Of a DNA stretch of 64,000 nt, positions 44,517 to 54,091 are shown in pieces. The stretch comes from Olavius algarvensis associated proteobacterium Delta 3 (lineage in GTDB: Bacteria > Desulfobacterota > Desulfobacteria > Desulfobacterales > CAFBRK01). The number at the start of each line of letters is the position of its first letter. Positions within the stretch are counted from its first letter, which is position 1. Where the stretch lies: contig CAFBRK010000293.1 in assembly GCA_903231505.1 (NCBI GenBank), forward strand, positions 34,533 to 98,532. The letters run 5' to 3'. A program made the translations under genes and the position numbers. The notes beneath the pieces were generated by a model, which saw nothing but the letters and a program-made list of their open reading frames with translations, did not search any database and had not been told where the DNA came from.

Positions 44517-45311
44517 TCATGTGAGCAGCATCCGGTCCGATTCGACCTCTTCACCCTGCATATCGTAAAAGCGGGACAACAGATCGTCTTTGGTCAGGGA
44601 GCGTTTTTCGTCTTCCTTTACATCCAGGATGACCCTGCCGTTGTGTAGCATGAGCAACCGGCTGCCGAAGGCCAGGGCCTGTTTCATGTTGTGGGTGACC
44701 ATGAGCGTTGTCAGATGTTCTTCGCTCACGATACACCGGGTCAGATCGAGGATCTTCCGGGCGGTTTTGGGGTCGAGGGCGGCCGTGTGCTCATCGAGCA
44801 GAAGAAGCTCCGGTTGCACCAGGGACGCCATGAGCATGGTCAGGGCCTGGCGCTGACCGCCGGAGAGCAGTCCCACGGCGTTCTTTAAACGGTGTTCAAG
44901 GCCAAGACCTAACATTGCCAGGCGTTCCATAAACTCCCTGCGATAGGCGGCTTTCACACCGAAAGACAGCCCCCGACGGGCACCCCGCCTGAATGCCAAT
45001 GCCATGTTCTGTTCGATGGTGAGCGATGCGCACGTCCCTGTAAGCGGGTTTTGGAAAACGCGGCCGATAAAGCGGGCGCGCCGGTATTCCGGCCACGGGG
45101 AGATGTCTTTTCCGTTGATTACAATGCGACCTTCGTCGTGGCGAAAGGTCCCGGCCAGGCAATTGAGCAGGGTCGATTTTCCCGCGCCGTTGGATCCGAT
45201 GACCGTTATGAATTCACCCCGTTCAATGGTCAGATCGATGCCCGACAGGGCAATCACCTCGTTGACACCCCGGCGGTTGAAGTATTTTACCAGGTGTTCG
45301 ATGGCGATCAT
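44517..45311 (-). CDS. ABC transporter ATPase (TrpY/BtuD-like)
   Basis: 264 residues: Walker A GSNGAGKST, signature LLSGGQRQALTML, Walker B LLLLDEHTAALD, H-loop VTHN. Walker B has His after the catalytic Glu in place of the usual Pro, a form found in this transporter type. The ATG at 45311 overlaps the permease stop (ATGA). Last gene of a three-gene ABC operon. Confidence 0.88.
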   Translation of the reverse strand: MIAIEHLVKYFNRRGVNEVIALSGIDLTIERGEFITVIGSNGAGKSTLLNCLAGTFRHDEGRIVINGKDISPWPEYRRARFIGRVFQNPLTGTCASLTIEQNMALAFRRGARRGLSFGVKAAYRREFMERLAMLGLGLEHRLKNAVGLLSGGQRQALTMLMASLVQPELLLLDEHTAALDPKTARKILDLTRCIVSEEHLTTLMVTHNMKQALAFGSRLLMLHNGRVILDVKEDEKRSLTKDDLLSRFYDMQGEEVESDRMLLT

Positions 45312-46195
45312 CCCAGGCCAAACCTTTCTTTCAGCTTGGGGGCCGTCAGCGCCAGGACCACCAGAAGGGCCGTGATGAGGTTCAGGTCGCTCGGTGTGAA
45401 GGAAAACGCCCCCCACTTCATCGATAGCGCCATGGCGATGGCCAGCCGATAGATGACAGAACCGATGATGGCCGCAAAACACGCCCGGAAAATACCTTTC
45501 GTGCCGAGGACCGTTTCGCCCACGATCACCGACGCCAGTCCGGCTATAATGGTGCCCACTCCCATGTTGGCGTCCGCCGCGCCCTGGTTCTGGGCGATCA
45601 GTGCGCCGCTGAAGGCCACCATGGCGTTGGACAGGCCCACCCCGAAGATAATGAGGTTGTGGGTGTTCACCCCCTGGCTGACGATCATCTGAGGGTTGTC
45701 GCCGGTGGCTAGAAGGGCCTGGCCCAGCTCGGTGTGAAGAAACCAGATGAGCAGGCCGGTCACCGTCACCGCCACCCCGGCGAACGCCAGAGGGGCGGCC
45801 ACGTAGCCGCTCATCCCGAGTCCGAGGAGCGGGTCCAGGACGGTCGCTTTTCCCAGTAACGAGACATTCGGCCCGTCCATGATCCGGATATTGATCGAGT
45901 AAAGGGCAATCATGGTGAGGATGGACGCCAGCAGGTGCAGGATTTTCAGCTTGGTGTTCAAAACAGCGGTGACCGCACCGGCCATAAAGCCGGCACCCGC
46001 AGCCATCAGCAGGGAAACAAACGGGTCGATACCGGCGGTGATGGCCACCGCCGACACCGAGGCTCCCAGGGGCAGGCTGCCGTCCACGGTCAGGTCCGGA
46101 AAATCGAGCACTCGGAAAGTCAGATAGACCCCGAGTGCCATGATGCCGTATACAAACCCCTGTTCCAGGGCGCCGAGAAAGGAAAACCAGGTCAT
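45308..46195 (-). CDS. ABC transporter permease (TrpX-type operon)
   Basis: 295 residues, about eight to ten helices; LGVYLTFRVLDFPDLTVDGSLPLGA is characteristic of the branched-chain-type permeases in ABC systems with this binding protein. The stop overlaps the ATPase start. Substrate is unknown; relatives carry tryptophan or unnamed small molecules. Confidence 0.88.
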   Translation of the reverse strand: MTWFSFLGALEQGFVYGIMALGVYLTFRVLDFPDLTVDGSLPLGASVSAVAITAGIDPFVSLLMAAGAGFMAGAVTAVLNTKLKILHLLASILTMIALYSINIRIMDGPNVSLLGKATVLDPLLGLGMSGYVAAPLAFAGVAVTVTGLLIWFLHTELGQALLATGDNPQMIVSQGVNTHNLIIFGVGLSNAMVAFSGALIAQNQGAADANMGVGTIIAGLASVIVGETVLGTKGIFRACFAAIIGSVIYRLAIAMALSMKWGAFSFTPSDLNLITALLVVLALTAPKLKERFGLG

Positions 46196-46222
46196 AGTGT
46201 TTTTTCTTGGTTTATCCCATTC

Positions 46223-46365
46223 GCTCTCCCCAGGGAACCCTTAGAATTCCTCTCCCCGGGTGGGAGGGGATAGGAGAGGGGGATACGATTAGACGTATTT
46301 GCCTTTTACCCAGCGGCGCATTTAATCGAAACAAAGCCCCCTCCCCGGATTGCGGGGAGCGTTTT
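46223..46365. repeat. Intergenic CCTCCCC inverted repeat, copy 2
   Basis: Between the binding protein and permease genes, TCTCCCC...GGGAGGGGA and CCCCCTCCCCGG...CGGGGAG elements flank an unrelated centre. It splits the ABC operon, so the stem lies in the mRNA between the two genes and may lower expression of the membrane part. Confidence 0.6.
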
Positions 46366-46376
46366 ATTGTGACAGC

Positions 46377-47345
46377 CTAACGATACACTTTGTCAGCCGA
46401 TTTCAGCACATCTTCGGGAATCATCACCTTCATATTCTTTGCAGCCTTTAGGTTGATGTGCAGCTGAAGCTCCTTTTGGGTCTCCACCGGGGTAACCGCA
46501 GGATCCGCCCCGTTGAAAATTCGCACGGCCATGGCACCGGTCTGCCGACCGTGCTTGTAATAGTCGAAGCCCATCGCTGCCACGGCACCCCGTTTGACCG
46601 AATCCACATCGGCGCAGAAGAGCGGCAAATTAGTCTGGTTGCACACTTTGATGGCCGCCTCCAAGGATTCCACCACGGTGTTGTCGGTGGGAACAAAAAC
46701 CGCATCGGCCCGTCCGACCAGGCTTTTGGCGGCTTGGTAGACTTCACTGGTTTTGGATACGGTGGCTTCAACCACTTCAAACCCCATTTTTGCTCCGGCC
46801 TGCTTGATGAGCATGACCGATGTCCGCGAGTTGGCCTCGCCCGAATTGTACATCACGCCCAGTTTTTTAAGGCCCGGTACAAGTTGGCGCACCATGGCCA
46901 TGTGCTGCTCCAGCGGAAGGGCGTCGGACACACCGGTAATGTTCCCGCCCGGTTTTGTCAGATTGGGGACCAGCCCTGCTCCAACAGGGTCGGTAATGGC
47001 GGTAAACAGCATCGGTGTCTTGTGCATGTGGGGCGCCTTCTTCAGGGCCTGGGCACAGGTCTGGGCGCTGGGGGTGGCGATGGCCAGTATCAAGTCCGGT
47101 TTTTCCCCCATGATCTGGCTGCCGATCTGTCCGGCGGTGGCCATGTTGGCTTGAGCATTGTGCACGCGAAAATCGGTGGCCACCGATTGCTCCTCGAGAT
47201 AGTCTTGGAATCCGTCAAGCACCGCATCCAAAGCCGGGTGCTCCACAAACTGGCTCACCGAAATTCGATACGTCTTCGCCTGCACCCCGATGGCCGGTGC
47301 AAGTAAAACCAATACAATCATCAGCACGAATAATTTCTTCATCAC
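46377..47345 (-). CDS. ABC transporter substrate-binding protein (TrpX-like)
   Basis: 322 residues, periplasmic. The signal peptide ends at VQAKTYRI. Conserved stretches: FVEHPALDAVLDGFQDYL, NAQANMATAGQIGSQIM, ATPSAQTCAQAL, TAITDPVGAGLVPNLTKPGGNITGVSD, all of the ABC_sub_bind family. It is the first gene of the operon. Ligand not deducible; the TrpXYZ systems of streptococci carry tryptophan, others differ. Confidence 0.88.
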   Translation of the reverse strand: MMKKLFVLMIVLVLLAPAIGVQAKTYRISVSQFVEHPALDAVLDGFQDYLEEQSVATDFRVHNAQANMATAGQIGSQIMGEKPDLILAIATPSAQTCAQALKKAPHMHKTPMLFTAITDPVGAGLVPNLTKPGGNITGVSDALPLEQHMAMVRQLVPGLKKLGVMYNSGEANSRTSVMLIKQAGAKMGFEVVEATVSKTSEVYQAAKSLVGRADAVFVPTDNTVVESLEAAIKVCNQTNLPLFCADVDSVKRGAVAAMGFDYYKHGRQTGAMAVRIFNGADPAVTPVETQKELQLHINLKAAKNMKVMIPEDVLKSADKVYR

Positions 47346-47633
47346 GGTCTCCCCTCGAAATGTTTACATCAATACACAGTTTGATTGGCCGACCATATGG
47401 AAAAGCGCAGCGATCGTCAAGGCTTGCGCACCCCCGGCGTTCCGGTGCTCTGTAGAATGGCCCCGGAGTTTGCATCCGGACAAGGATTTATGGGATAGAA
47501 AGAACGATGAACATGTTCCTCATGGTGTCCGCAAACGGTCGACATGGCATTGCGCTGTTTGATCCAGCGCGCCGGAGACCGGACGCAGGACGGCTAAAGG
47601 GTAACGACACGCGAGGGAATGGAGACGGAACCC

Positions 47634-47953
47634 ATGGAATACTGGCGGGCCGTAACCAAGGCAGAAGTGTGCGCAAAGAAGGGTAAATGGGCGGAAAGCA
47701 TCCAATACTAATACTACGATATGGCTCTGCAGGCCATCCCGAACAATGGCTCACGGCGGTATGCTTTCATCAGTCCCGCTCTCATCTCGGTTTGGGGGAC
47801 GGGCAAGCCGCCCTGGATGTCCTGGCTGCGTTGCAAAAAGAGGATGTCACCGGGATCTATACGTTGAGAGGGAAGGCGGAAGCCCTGCAACATCTTGGTC
47901 GCCATGGGGAGGCGGATGACCGCTTAAAACTGATTCCCGAAGGGAGGCAATAG
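47634..47953 (+). pseudogene. Decayed TPR-type gene
   Basis: From the ATG at 47634 a frame reads MEYWRAVTKAEVCAKKGKWA, stops at a TAA (47709-47711), then continues in frame as YYDMALQAIPNNGSRRYAF. Further similarity (SRSHLGLGDGQAALDVLAAL...LRGKAEALQHLGRHGEADD) is in another frame. So one stop and at least one frameshift separate pieces of one TPR-like protein. It ends just before the hydratase-like gene. Confidence 0.55.
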
Positions 47954-47955
47954 GT

Positions 47956-48741
47956 GTGGGAATGACAAAGGTTCAAAAAGAGTGGTTTGAAAGCCTGTTG
48001 AGTGCTCACCAAAAGATCGCGCCGGTCGCTTCTCTCGAATCGACATGTGGCGCAATTACCGTCGACGAGGCATACGCCGTTCAACGCATGATGATCGAAG
48101 AGCGTTGCAAGGCCGGGGAGCGGATTGTCGGCTGGAAAGTCGGCGCCACAAGCCAGGCCGTGATGGAACAGCTCGGGATCAACGAACCGGTCTATGGACG
48201 CATGACATCTTCCTCTCTCCATTCCCCCGATGTGCCGGCAAAGGTATCCGATTTTTGTCGGATGGCGATTGAAGGTGAGATCGCTTTTGTGATGGGGCGT
48301 GACCTCCGGGGCCCTGGGATAAGTCCAGCTGATGTCCTGACCGCCACGGCCGGGATCATGGGTGCTGTCGAGCTGGTAGATTGCCGGATTAACGGATGGA
48401 AGCCGACCGTTGCTGAAATCATCGCCGATAATGCGTTGCACGCCGGTGTGATACTGGGGCCCATCCAAGTTCCGGCGGCCGGACTGGACCTTCAGGGGGA
48501 AGGGGTGGCTCTCAAGAAAAACGGCAGGCTGCTTGCCCGTGCCCATGGTACCGAGGCTCTGGGGAATCCGTCGCATGTGGTTACCTGGCTTGTGAACACG
48601 CTGGCGAATTTCGGCCACGAAATCAGGGGGGGAGACATCATCCTGACCGGATCCCTCACGAAATACTTCTTCGTCTCACCGGGCGACACGGTGGACGTCT
48701 CTTTTTCCAATCTCGGTGAAATTCACTTTATCGTGGCCTGA
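47956..48741 (+). CDS. 2-keto-4-pentenoate hydratase / 4-oxalocrotonate decarboxylase family protein
   Basis: 261 residues. Features of the MhpD/DmpE/DmpH fold: GWKVGATSQAV, EGEIAFVMGRDL, PADVLTATAGIMGAVELVDCRI with the metal-binding acids E and D, ADNALHAGVILG, and ILTGSLTKYFFVSPGDTV. Such enzymes act on 2-oxo acids in meta-cleavage of aromatics. The GTG at 47956 is favoured by GGGAGG eight bases upstream. It stands alone, so the pathway is unclear. Confidence 0.85.
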   Translation: MGMTKVQKEWFESLLSAHQKIAPVASLESTCGAITVDEAYAVQRMMIEERCKAGERIVGWKVGATSQAVMEQLGINEPVYGRMTSSSLHSPDVPAKVSDFCRMAIEGEIAFVMGRDLRGPGISPADVLTATAGIMGAVELVDCRINGWKPTVAEIIADNALHAGVILGPIQVPAAGLDLQGEGVALKKNGRLLARAHGTEALGNPSHVVTWLVNTLANFGHEIRGGDIILTGSLTKYFFVSPGDTVDVSFSNLGEIHFIVA

Positions 48742-48792
48742 GGCCATGGAAGGTCGGAGACGGAGGTCAAGGCTCGCAGAACGATCCCGGGT

Positions 48793-49419
48793 TCACGCCT
48801 TTTTCTTGCGGGCCATGGCAAGACCGATGATTCCGGCTCCAAGGAGCCATACGGCGGAGGGGAGGGGAACCGAAGTGACGTCGAATGTCCACGTGTAGTC
48901 GATGCTTGCATCGAGGGGTGTTCCGCTGAAGCTGGTCATGCCAAAGTAATAACCCCCCTCTGTGAGAGGCACGACCGATTCGAATACACCAGTGGAAAAC
49001 GGAACCAGAAGGGATTCCGTATCATCCCGCGTAAACGTCAAGGATTCGAGGTCCGATGTTCTATTGAATGTTTCCGAGGCATCACCTGGAATGGTGTCTG
49101 GATCGTCAAAGCGGATGCCAAATAGCCTCAGGGTGCCGTTGTCTGTGATATTGGATATCGACAAGGTGATATCGGTCAGGGTGTGATTCGTGTCAATGGT
49201 AACCCCGAGATAGTCGAAATCGGTGATTCCCGAGTGCCCGGCAGAGCCGGTAAACGTGTTCGATCCGACTCCCAGGGTGAAGAAGAGCGACGAATGAAAC
49301 GGTGTGCTGTCGAGCAGATCCCCATTTATGGATTCGTCGTAAACAACCGGTGCGGCCCCCACCGTTTCCATCCCCATGACAGTAAAGAGGAAAATAGAGA
49401 AAAGGGCAAATTTTTTCAT
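48793..49419 (-). CDS. Secreted protein with VPLP/PEP-CTERM-type sorting tail, first
   Basis: 208 residues: signal peptide (MKKFALFSIFLFTVMGMETVGA), a beta-rich body, then VPLPSAVWLLGAGIIGLAMARKKK, a VPxP motif, helix and basic end typical of exosortase substrates. ATG 49419 is chosen as the start; the longer frame lacks a signal start. No exosortase is in this window. The second such protein is at 61981. Confidence 0.82.
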   Translation of the reverse strand: MKKFALFSIFLFTVMGMETVGAAPVVYDESINGDLLDSTPFHSSLFFTLGVGSNTFTGSAGHSGITDFDYLGVTIDTNHTLTDITLSISNITDNGTLRLFGIRFDDPDTIPGDASETFNRTSDLESLTFTRDDTESLLVPFSTGVFESVVPLTEGGYYFGMTSFSGTPLDASIDYTWTFDVTSVPLPSAVWLLGAGIIGLAMARKKKA

Positions 49420-50053
49420 GATGGAATTGAGCCTCGGATTCAGGGTAGATACCAAGAATGACATTTTGGGTTAGCTATACCCTAAGTTCATCCCGGACTC
49501 AACCCATTATCCAACCGAACATCCCATGGGTTTCATCATCGGATGTCCGCCCATGCCCTGTTGACACGCATTGTTGCACCACCGCTCTACCCTTGTGACC
49601 CCCGATGGCGTCCGCACCGATTCCTGGATCCCGCGCCTCCTGTCCGATGAGTTTTGGGTTGACAATTTCCGGCAAACTGCCTAAAAACGCGTTGTAGCTA
49701 AATTGTAGTTAATTTATAGCTTTTTGTGGTTTCCCCGATCTCCGGGAAAATGCAAAATGCCAGTAACATTACAAACAAATTCGGTCGCTTCAAAGGTTCC
49801 CCCGCCCGTTGCCGGGTATTTGGTCGGTGCCATCCTGAAACACCGGTGGATGCAGCCCAAGAGGAAATCAGCGTGTTCTGCATCGACAATTTGAACCCGG
49901 ATCAGGGCGGTTGGATTGAGCCACTGGGCGTTCGCCCAAAACGCCCGGGGGCCGGACTCGGCCGGTCCCGGATTGTCCCGTTTTTCAAACCGTCGAAAAA
50001 TAACCATATCGGAATATAGGCCACGGATTCTGGTCACTTAGAAGGGGAAACAC
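49420..50053. other. Intergenic region upstream of the BamB-like operon
   Basis: 634 bases without a convincing gene. A TTGACA at 49659-49664 followed 17 bases later by TAAAAA is a weak promoter candidate. The region must hold the promoters of two diverging genes. No palindrome comparable to those elsewhere in this window was noticed. Confidence 0.45.
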
Positions 50054-51979
50054 ATGAGGTACGCTGAGACAGGGTTTAATTTAGAAATTGATCTGTCCCG
50101 GGGAAGCATCGAACGGGTAGAAAGTGACCCGGCATGGACCGAACGTTATCTGGGGGGGCAGGGGACTGCCGGGAAAATCCTGTGGGACAGGGTACCTCCG
50201 GACGTGGAACCCTTTTCTCCCGATAATCTGCTCATCTTCAGCGCCGGTCTCTTGCTTGCCACCCCGGTACCCGGTGCGAATCGTACCACCGTCGATACCT
50301 TTTCTCCCCAGACAAACCTGTATTCCCATTCCTTATTCGGCGGATTTTTTGGGCCGGAGCTGAAACACGCCGGTTACGATAAAATCATCATCCGCGGCAA
50401 AGCCCCGGATCTGGTGTATTTGTGGATACACAATGACAAAGTGGAAATTCGTGACGCCGGCCACCTCCAGGGGAAAGGCGCTCTTGAGACCGGAGCCCTC
50501 ATTAAAGAGGAACTGAATGCACCGGAAGCCCAGGTGGCAGCCATCGGCATGGCCGGAGAGAACAGGGTCTATATGGCCACCATCGAACATGCCAACTCCA
50601 GCGCGTCTCGCGGTGTCGGCGTGATCATGGGAGACAAAGGATTAAAGGCGATTGCCGTGCGGGGAACAAAGGACATCAATATCGCACAACCTCAGGAACT
50701 CTTTGAGATCTGCAATCCCATGTATCAGGAAATTTATGACAATCCCTATTGCGGGGATGTGTTTTTACACGAGGACGACGAAGGGTGGCACGTTGATAAT
50801 TTTGCCTGGGGCAACGCCCGTGAGCGGAATAAGGGATATTGGAATAAAGAGCGTGAAGCCAGATGGAAGGCCCTCTCCGACGATGTGCGACTTCGATGGA
50901 CAGGTTGCTATAACTGCCCAAAGGATTGCCACCAGGCGATTAAGTATCCGGGGCGGCAAACCTATTTCCAAAAATGCTACAGCAAGCTGACCTATTGCAT
51001 GGCAGCCTATAAAGAGCTGGATTTTAATTATGATATCCTCGGGGTGACCCAGGAGCACGGGCTTGACGGCTACTCTACGCCACAAGTTCTCGCCTTTGCC
51101 ATCGAACTATACGAAGCCGGCATTTTAACGGACGAGGACCTGCCGGGATTTCCGTCCGATTCCGGGGAACGCTTCTTCTATCTGGTCGACAAACTCGTAC
51201 GTCGGGAAGGGGTTGGCGATGCATTGGCAAATGGCGTGTATTGGGCGGCCCGTGAGATCGGAAAGGGGGCTGAAGACTTCGATCACAACAGCATGAAAAA
51301 ATTCGAACAGCTCCCCCTCAAGCTGAAAATGATCAATTACCCTTATTTTCTGATGTACGCCACCGGGGAGAAAATGACCATCACCCAGATTGAAGGGTCC
51401 TATCCCCAGGCGGCCATTGCAGATCGGAAGGAGCGCGAAGAATTCGTAAAAAATTGGGATGCGGCTCCCGAGAGGTTTAAAAAATGGTTTCTCGAATGGG
51501 AGCCCCGTACCCATCCGTCCATCGAAGAGTCGGTCCACATCTGTGACTGGAACGAGACCATGCACTACATCGACGACGCCATCGGCACCTGCGCCTTTTT
51601 ATCGTCATTCAGAGGCCAGTTTGGCGGGAGGCCGCCGTATCACCTGTATAATCTGCCGGGTTTCATCTCCCATGCCACCGGGATGGATCTGGATCCGGAC
51701 AGGCTGTGGGAAATCGGTCGAAGGAATCGAAATATGATCCGGGCCCTGAACATCAGACGGGGCTTGCGAAGAAAAGATGAAAAGCCTCCCGAGGACCACT
51801 GGAAGATCAGAGATCCGGAGATGGAGACCGAATTGCTTGACGCGTATTATGAATTCAAGGGCTGGACCCATGATGGGATCCCCACCAAAGAGACGCTGGA
51901 CGGACTGGGCCTGGAATACGTAAGCGAAGACTTCATGAAGCGAGGAATCTTGCCGGAGAGTGAACCATCAGAAGATTGA
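50054..51979 (+). CDS. Aldehyde:ferredoxin oxidoreductase-family protein, BamB-like tungsten subunit
   Basis: 641 residues. The start MRYAETGFNLEIDLSRG and end GIPTKETLDGLGLEYV...RGIL match the BamB type as I remember it. The Fe-S site is C285-xx-C288-xxx-C292 (CYNCPKDC) with C513 as fourth ligand; C308 (QKCYSKL) is placed like the extra Cys that ligates tungsten in BamB. It would bind W-bis-pterin and a [4Fe-4S] cluster and reduce or oxidise a substrate with electrons from the downstream gene products. AAGGGG precedes the ATG. In class II benzoyl-CoA reductase it is the catalytic subunit; here the substrate is undetermined. Confidence 0.85.
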   Translation: MRYAETGFNLEIDLSRGSIERVESDPAWTERYLGGQGTAGKILWDRVPPDVEPFSPDNLLIFSAGLLLATPVPGANRTTVDTFSPQTNLYSHSLFGGFFGPELKHAGYDKIIIRGKAPDLVYLWIHNDKVEIRDAGHLQGKGALETGALIKEELNAPEAQVAAIGMAGENRVYMATIEHANSSASRGVGVIMGDKGLKAIAVRGTKDINIAQPQELFEICNPMYQEIYDNPYCGDVFLHEDDEGWHVDNFAWGNARERNKGYWNKEREARWKALSDDVRLRWTGCYNCPKDCHQAIKYPGRQTYFQKCYSKLTYCMAAYKELDFNYDILGVTQEHGLDGYSTPQVLAFAIELYEAGILTDEDLPGFPSDSGERFFYLVDKLVRREGVGDALANGVYWAAREIGKGAEDFDHNSMKKFEQLPLKLKMINYPYFLMYATGEKMTITQIEGSYPQAAIADRKEREEFVKNWDAAPERFKKWFLEWEPRTHPSIEESVHICDWNETMHYIDDAIGTCAFLSSFRGQFGGRPPYHLYNLPGFISHATGMDLDPDRLWEIGRRNRNMIRALNIRRGLRRKDEKPPEDHWKIRDPEMETELLDAYYEFKGWTHDGIPTKETLDGLGLEYVSEDFMKRGILPESEPSED

Positions 51980-52102
51980 CAATCTATTTTGGACGGTGTC
52001 ATGCAGATGTAGAGAGTTAGTCTGCAAATTCGAAGCACGAATCCACCGGAGGCGGACAAGTATTGACAGATAACGCGGGAGAATAAAGAGGGAGGCGTTA
52101 TT

Positions 52103-52654
52103 GTGACAGATGCTGCAAAAAAGAAAATCGTTAAAGAAATACATGTGGATCTGGACAAATGCATCGGCTGCCGCGCCTGCGAGCTGGCCTGCTCCTCATT
52201 TCACGCCAAACCGAGATATAGCAGTACGAATCCGGCCAGGGCACGGATTCGCGTGGTTGTTGACGATTTGAATGACGTGTACGTCCCCATCCGTGCCGGT
52301 GACTATACTCCGGCCGAATGCACCGGCAGACATACCCATACGATTAACGGGAAGGAGTACAGAGAGTGTAGCTTCTGCGGGGTTTCGTGCCCGGCCCGAG
52401 ATCTTTTCAAGGAACCCGATTCCGGTCTCCCGCTAAAATGCGATATGTGCGAAGATGATCCGCCGCTTGCCGAGCCCATGTGTGTCCAGGTGTGCCCCCA
52501 TGACGCGCTGACCTACGAGGAACGGGAGGAAGAGGGCGGGGAGGAAGAACCCCGGGAAGAGCTTGAAATCGGTCTGGATGCACTGACAAAAAAATACGGC
52601 ATGAAGAAGGTCATGGATACGGTTGCCAGGATGGCCGTGTCGAAGAAACAGTAA
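52103..52654 (+). CDS. Polyferredoxin, BamC-like
   Basis: 183 residues. Cys motifs CIGCRACELAC, CSFCGVSCPA, CDMCEDDPP and CVQVCPHDA give three to four [4Fe-4S] clusters. The C-terminal part is acidic (EEREEEGGEEEPREE) and unlike a plain ferredoxin. It partners the AOR-like subunit upstream (123 bases, same strand) as the electron-transfer subunit. GTG start at 52103 with GGGAGG upstream. Confidence 0.87.
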   Translation: MTDAAKKKIVKEIHVDLDKCIGCRACELACSSFHAKPRYSSTNPARARIRVVVDDLNDVYVPIRAGDYTPAECTGRHTHTINGKEYRECSFCGVSCPARDLFKEPDSGLPLKCDMCEDDPPLAEPMCVQVCPHDALTYEEREEEGGEEEPREELEIGLDALTKKYGMKKVMDTVARMAVSKKQ

Positions 52655-52673
52655 AGAGGAAAAATATCAGACC

Positions 52674-53828
52674 GTGGAGAATCTATCTGACTACAAAGAG
52701 ATCGTAGACCTCATCAAAGCCAACGGGGGAGAGGCCTTCAAGTTATGCTACCAATGCGGCCTCTGCGATACCGTCTGCCCTTGGAACAGGGTTAGACCCT
52801 TTAGCATGCGCAAGATTATCCGGGAAGCCACCTTCGGCATGACCGATATCGAAAGTGACGAAATGTGGCGCTGCACCACCTGCGGGAACTGCCCGTCGCA
52901 ATGCCCCAGGGGCGTGAAAATTATCGAATCGGGGGTGTCCTTGCGACGGATCGCCACTGAATACGGGGTGTTCCCTACGTCGGTGAATCCGGTGCGCTCC
53001 ATCAGCGCCAGCCTCGTGGGTGAAGGCAACCCTTTAAACGAGGAAAGAAAGAACAGGGCGAACTGGGCGGAAGGGTTGTCGGTAAAAGCCTTCACCGAGG
53101 AGATGGACGTTTTGTTCTTTCCCTGCTGTTACATCAGTTATGATCCACGGTTAAAAAAAGTTGCCCGGGCCACGGTCCGCATCCTGAATCATGCCGGTGT
53201 GGATTTTGGGATCCTGGGGACCAAAGAGAACTGCTGTGGCGAAAGCATCCGGAAAACGGGCGACGAGGAGTTGTTCAAACGCCTGGCCAAGGAGAACATC
53301 AAGACATTCATCGATCACGGGGTGAAGAGGATTCTGGTGTCTTCCCCACATTGCTACCATACGTTCAAAAACGAATACTCCGAATTTATGGTTCACTTCG
53401 AGGTAATTCATATCTCTCAATTTTTAATCGAACTGGTTCGCGACGGGAAGCTGAAAATTTCGGGTTCCTACGGAAAGAAAGTCACTTATCACGATCCATG
53501 TTATCTCGGCCGCCACCATGGCATATACGACGAGCCCCGGGATCTCCTGCGACAGGTGACGGAATTGGATTTGATCGAGATGCCGGATTCATTTAAAGAC
53601 AGTCTCTGCTGCGGCGGGGGAGGGGGCAGAATCTGGATGGAAACTCCAAAAGAAGAACGGTTTTCCAATCTGCGCGTCCGTCAGGCGGTCGACACCGGGG
53701 CGGAAACTCTGGTAACCGCCTGCCCCTATTGCATCAGCAATTATGAGGAAAGCCGGCTGAGCCTGGAGGGTGAAGACACGCTTGAGATTAAGGATATTGC
53801 GGAAATACTCCAGGAAGTGATTCCCTGA
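52674..53828 (+). CDS. HdrC-HdrB-type fusion protein, BamD-like
   Basis: 384 residues from the GTG at 52674 (weak site; a TTG at 52623 is possible). The N-terminal HdrC part has CYQCGLCDTVCP and CTTCGNCPSQCP, two [4Fe-4S] clusters. The C-terminal part carries two CCG domains (CCYISYDPRLKK...ENCCGES and CYLGRHHG...SLCCGGGGG), the noncubane-cluster fold of HdrB. It transfers electrons between the HdrA-like subunit and the others. The fusion is typical of BamD. Confidence 0.87.
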   Translation: MENLSDYKEIVDLIKANGGEAFKLCYQCGLCDTVCPWNRVRPFSMRKIIREATFGMTDIESDEMWRCTTCGNCPSQCPRGVKIIESGVSLRRIATEYGVFPTSVNPVRSISASLVGEGNPLNEERKNRANWAEGLSVKAFTEEMDVLFFPCCYISYDPRLKKVARATVRILNHAGVDFGILGTKENCCGESIRKTGDEELFKRLAKENIKTFIDHGVKRILVSSPHCYHTFKNEYSEFMVHFEVIHISQFLIELVRDGKLKISGSYGKKVTYHDPCYLGRHHGIYDEPRDLLRQVTELDLIEMPDSFKDSLCCGGGGGRIWMETPKEERFSNLRVRQAVDTGAETLVTACPYCISNYEESRLSLEGEDTLEIKDIAEILQEVIP

Positions 53829-53894
53829 AGATTTCATGGAAATTTAATCCACTCCGAGCGGTGGAAAACACAACAGATGTCAAACTTGGCATCT

Positions 53895-53980
53895 CTCACC
53901 CCCACTGTACCTCCCCCCTCAAGGGGGAGGCCATTTTTCGTTCCCTCCCCTGGGGGGAGGGATTAAAGGGAGGGGGATTT
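53895..53980. repeat. Intergenic CCTCCCCC inverted repeat, copy 3
   Basis: CCTCCCCC-CTCAA-GGGGGAGG (53911-53931), then CCCTCCCC-TG-GGGGGAGGG nearby. It lies in the 263-base gap that separates the HdrBC-like and HdrA-like genes, splitting the cluster. Its unit is that of copy 1 (36554-36574). Confidence 0.75.
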
Positions 53981-54091
53981 CGAGTCAGGCTCGGTTTTGG
54001 CAAGATGACCGAAAACTAGAAAGGCTCTATCGCCCATTTTCCAGTTTACATCGATCTCGCGATTAAACATAGTTAACGAGGACACACCCAA

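Noticed and set aside
46458..47306. 282-codon plus-strand frame opposite the ABC binding protein
   Set aside because: It is an antisense artefact of a GC-rich gene; the minus-strand protein is clearly a family member.
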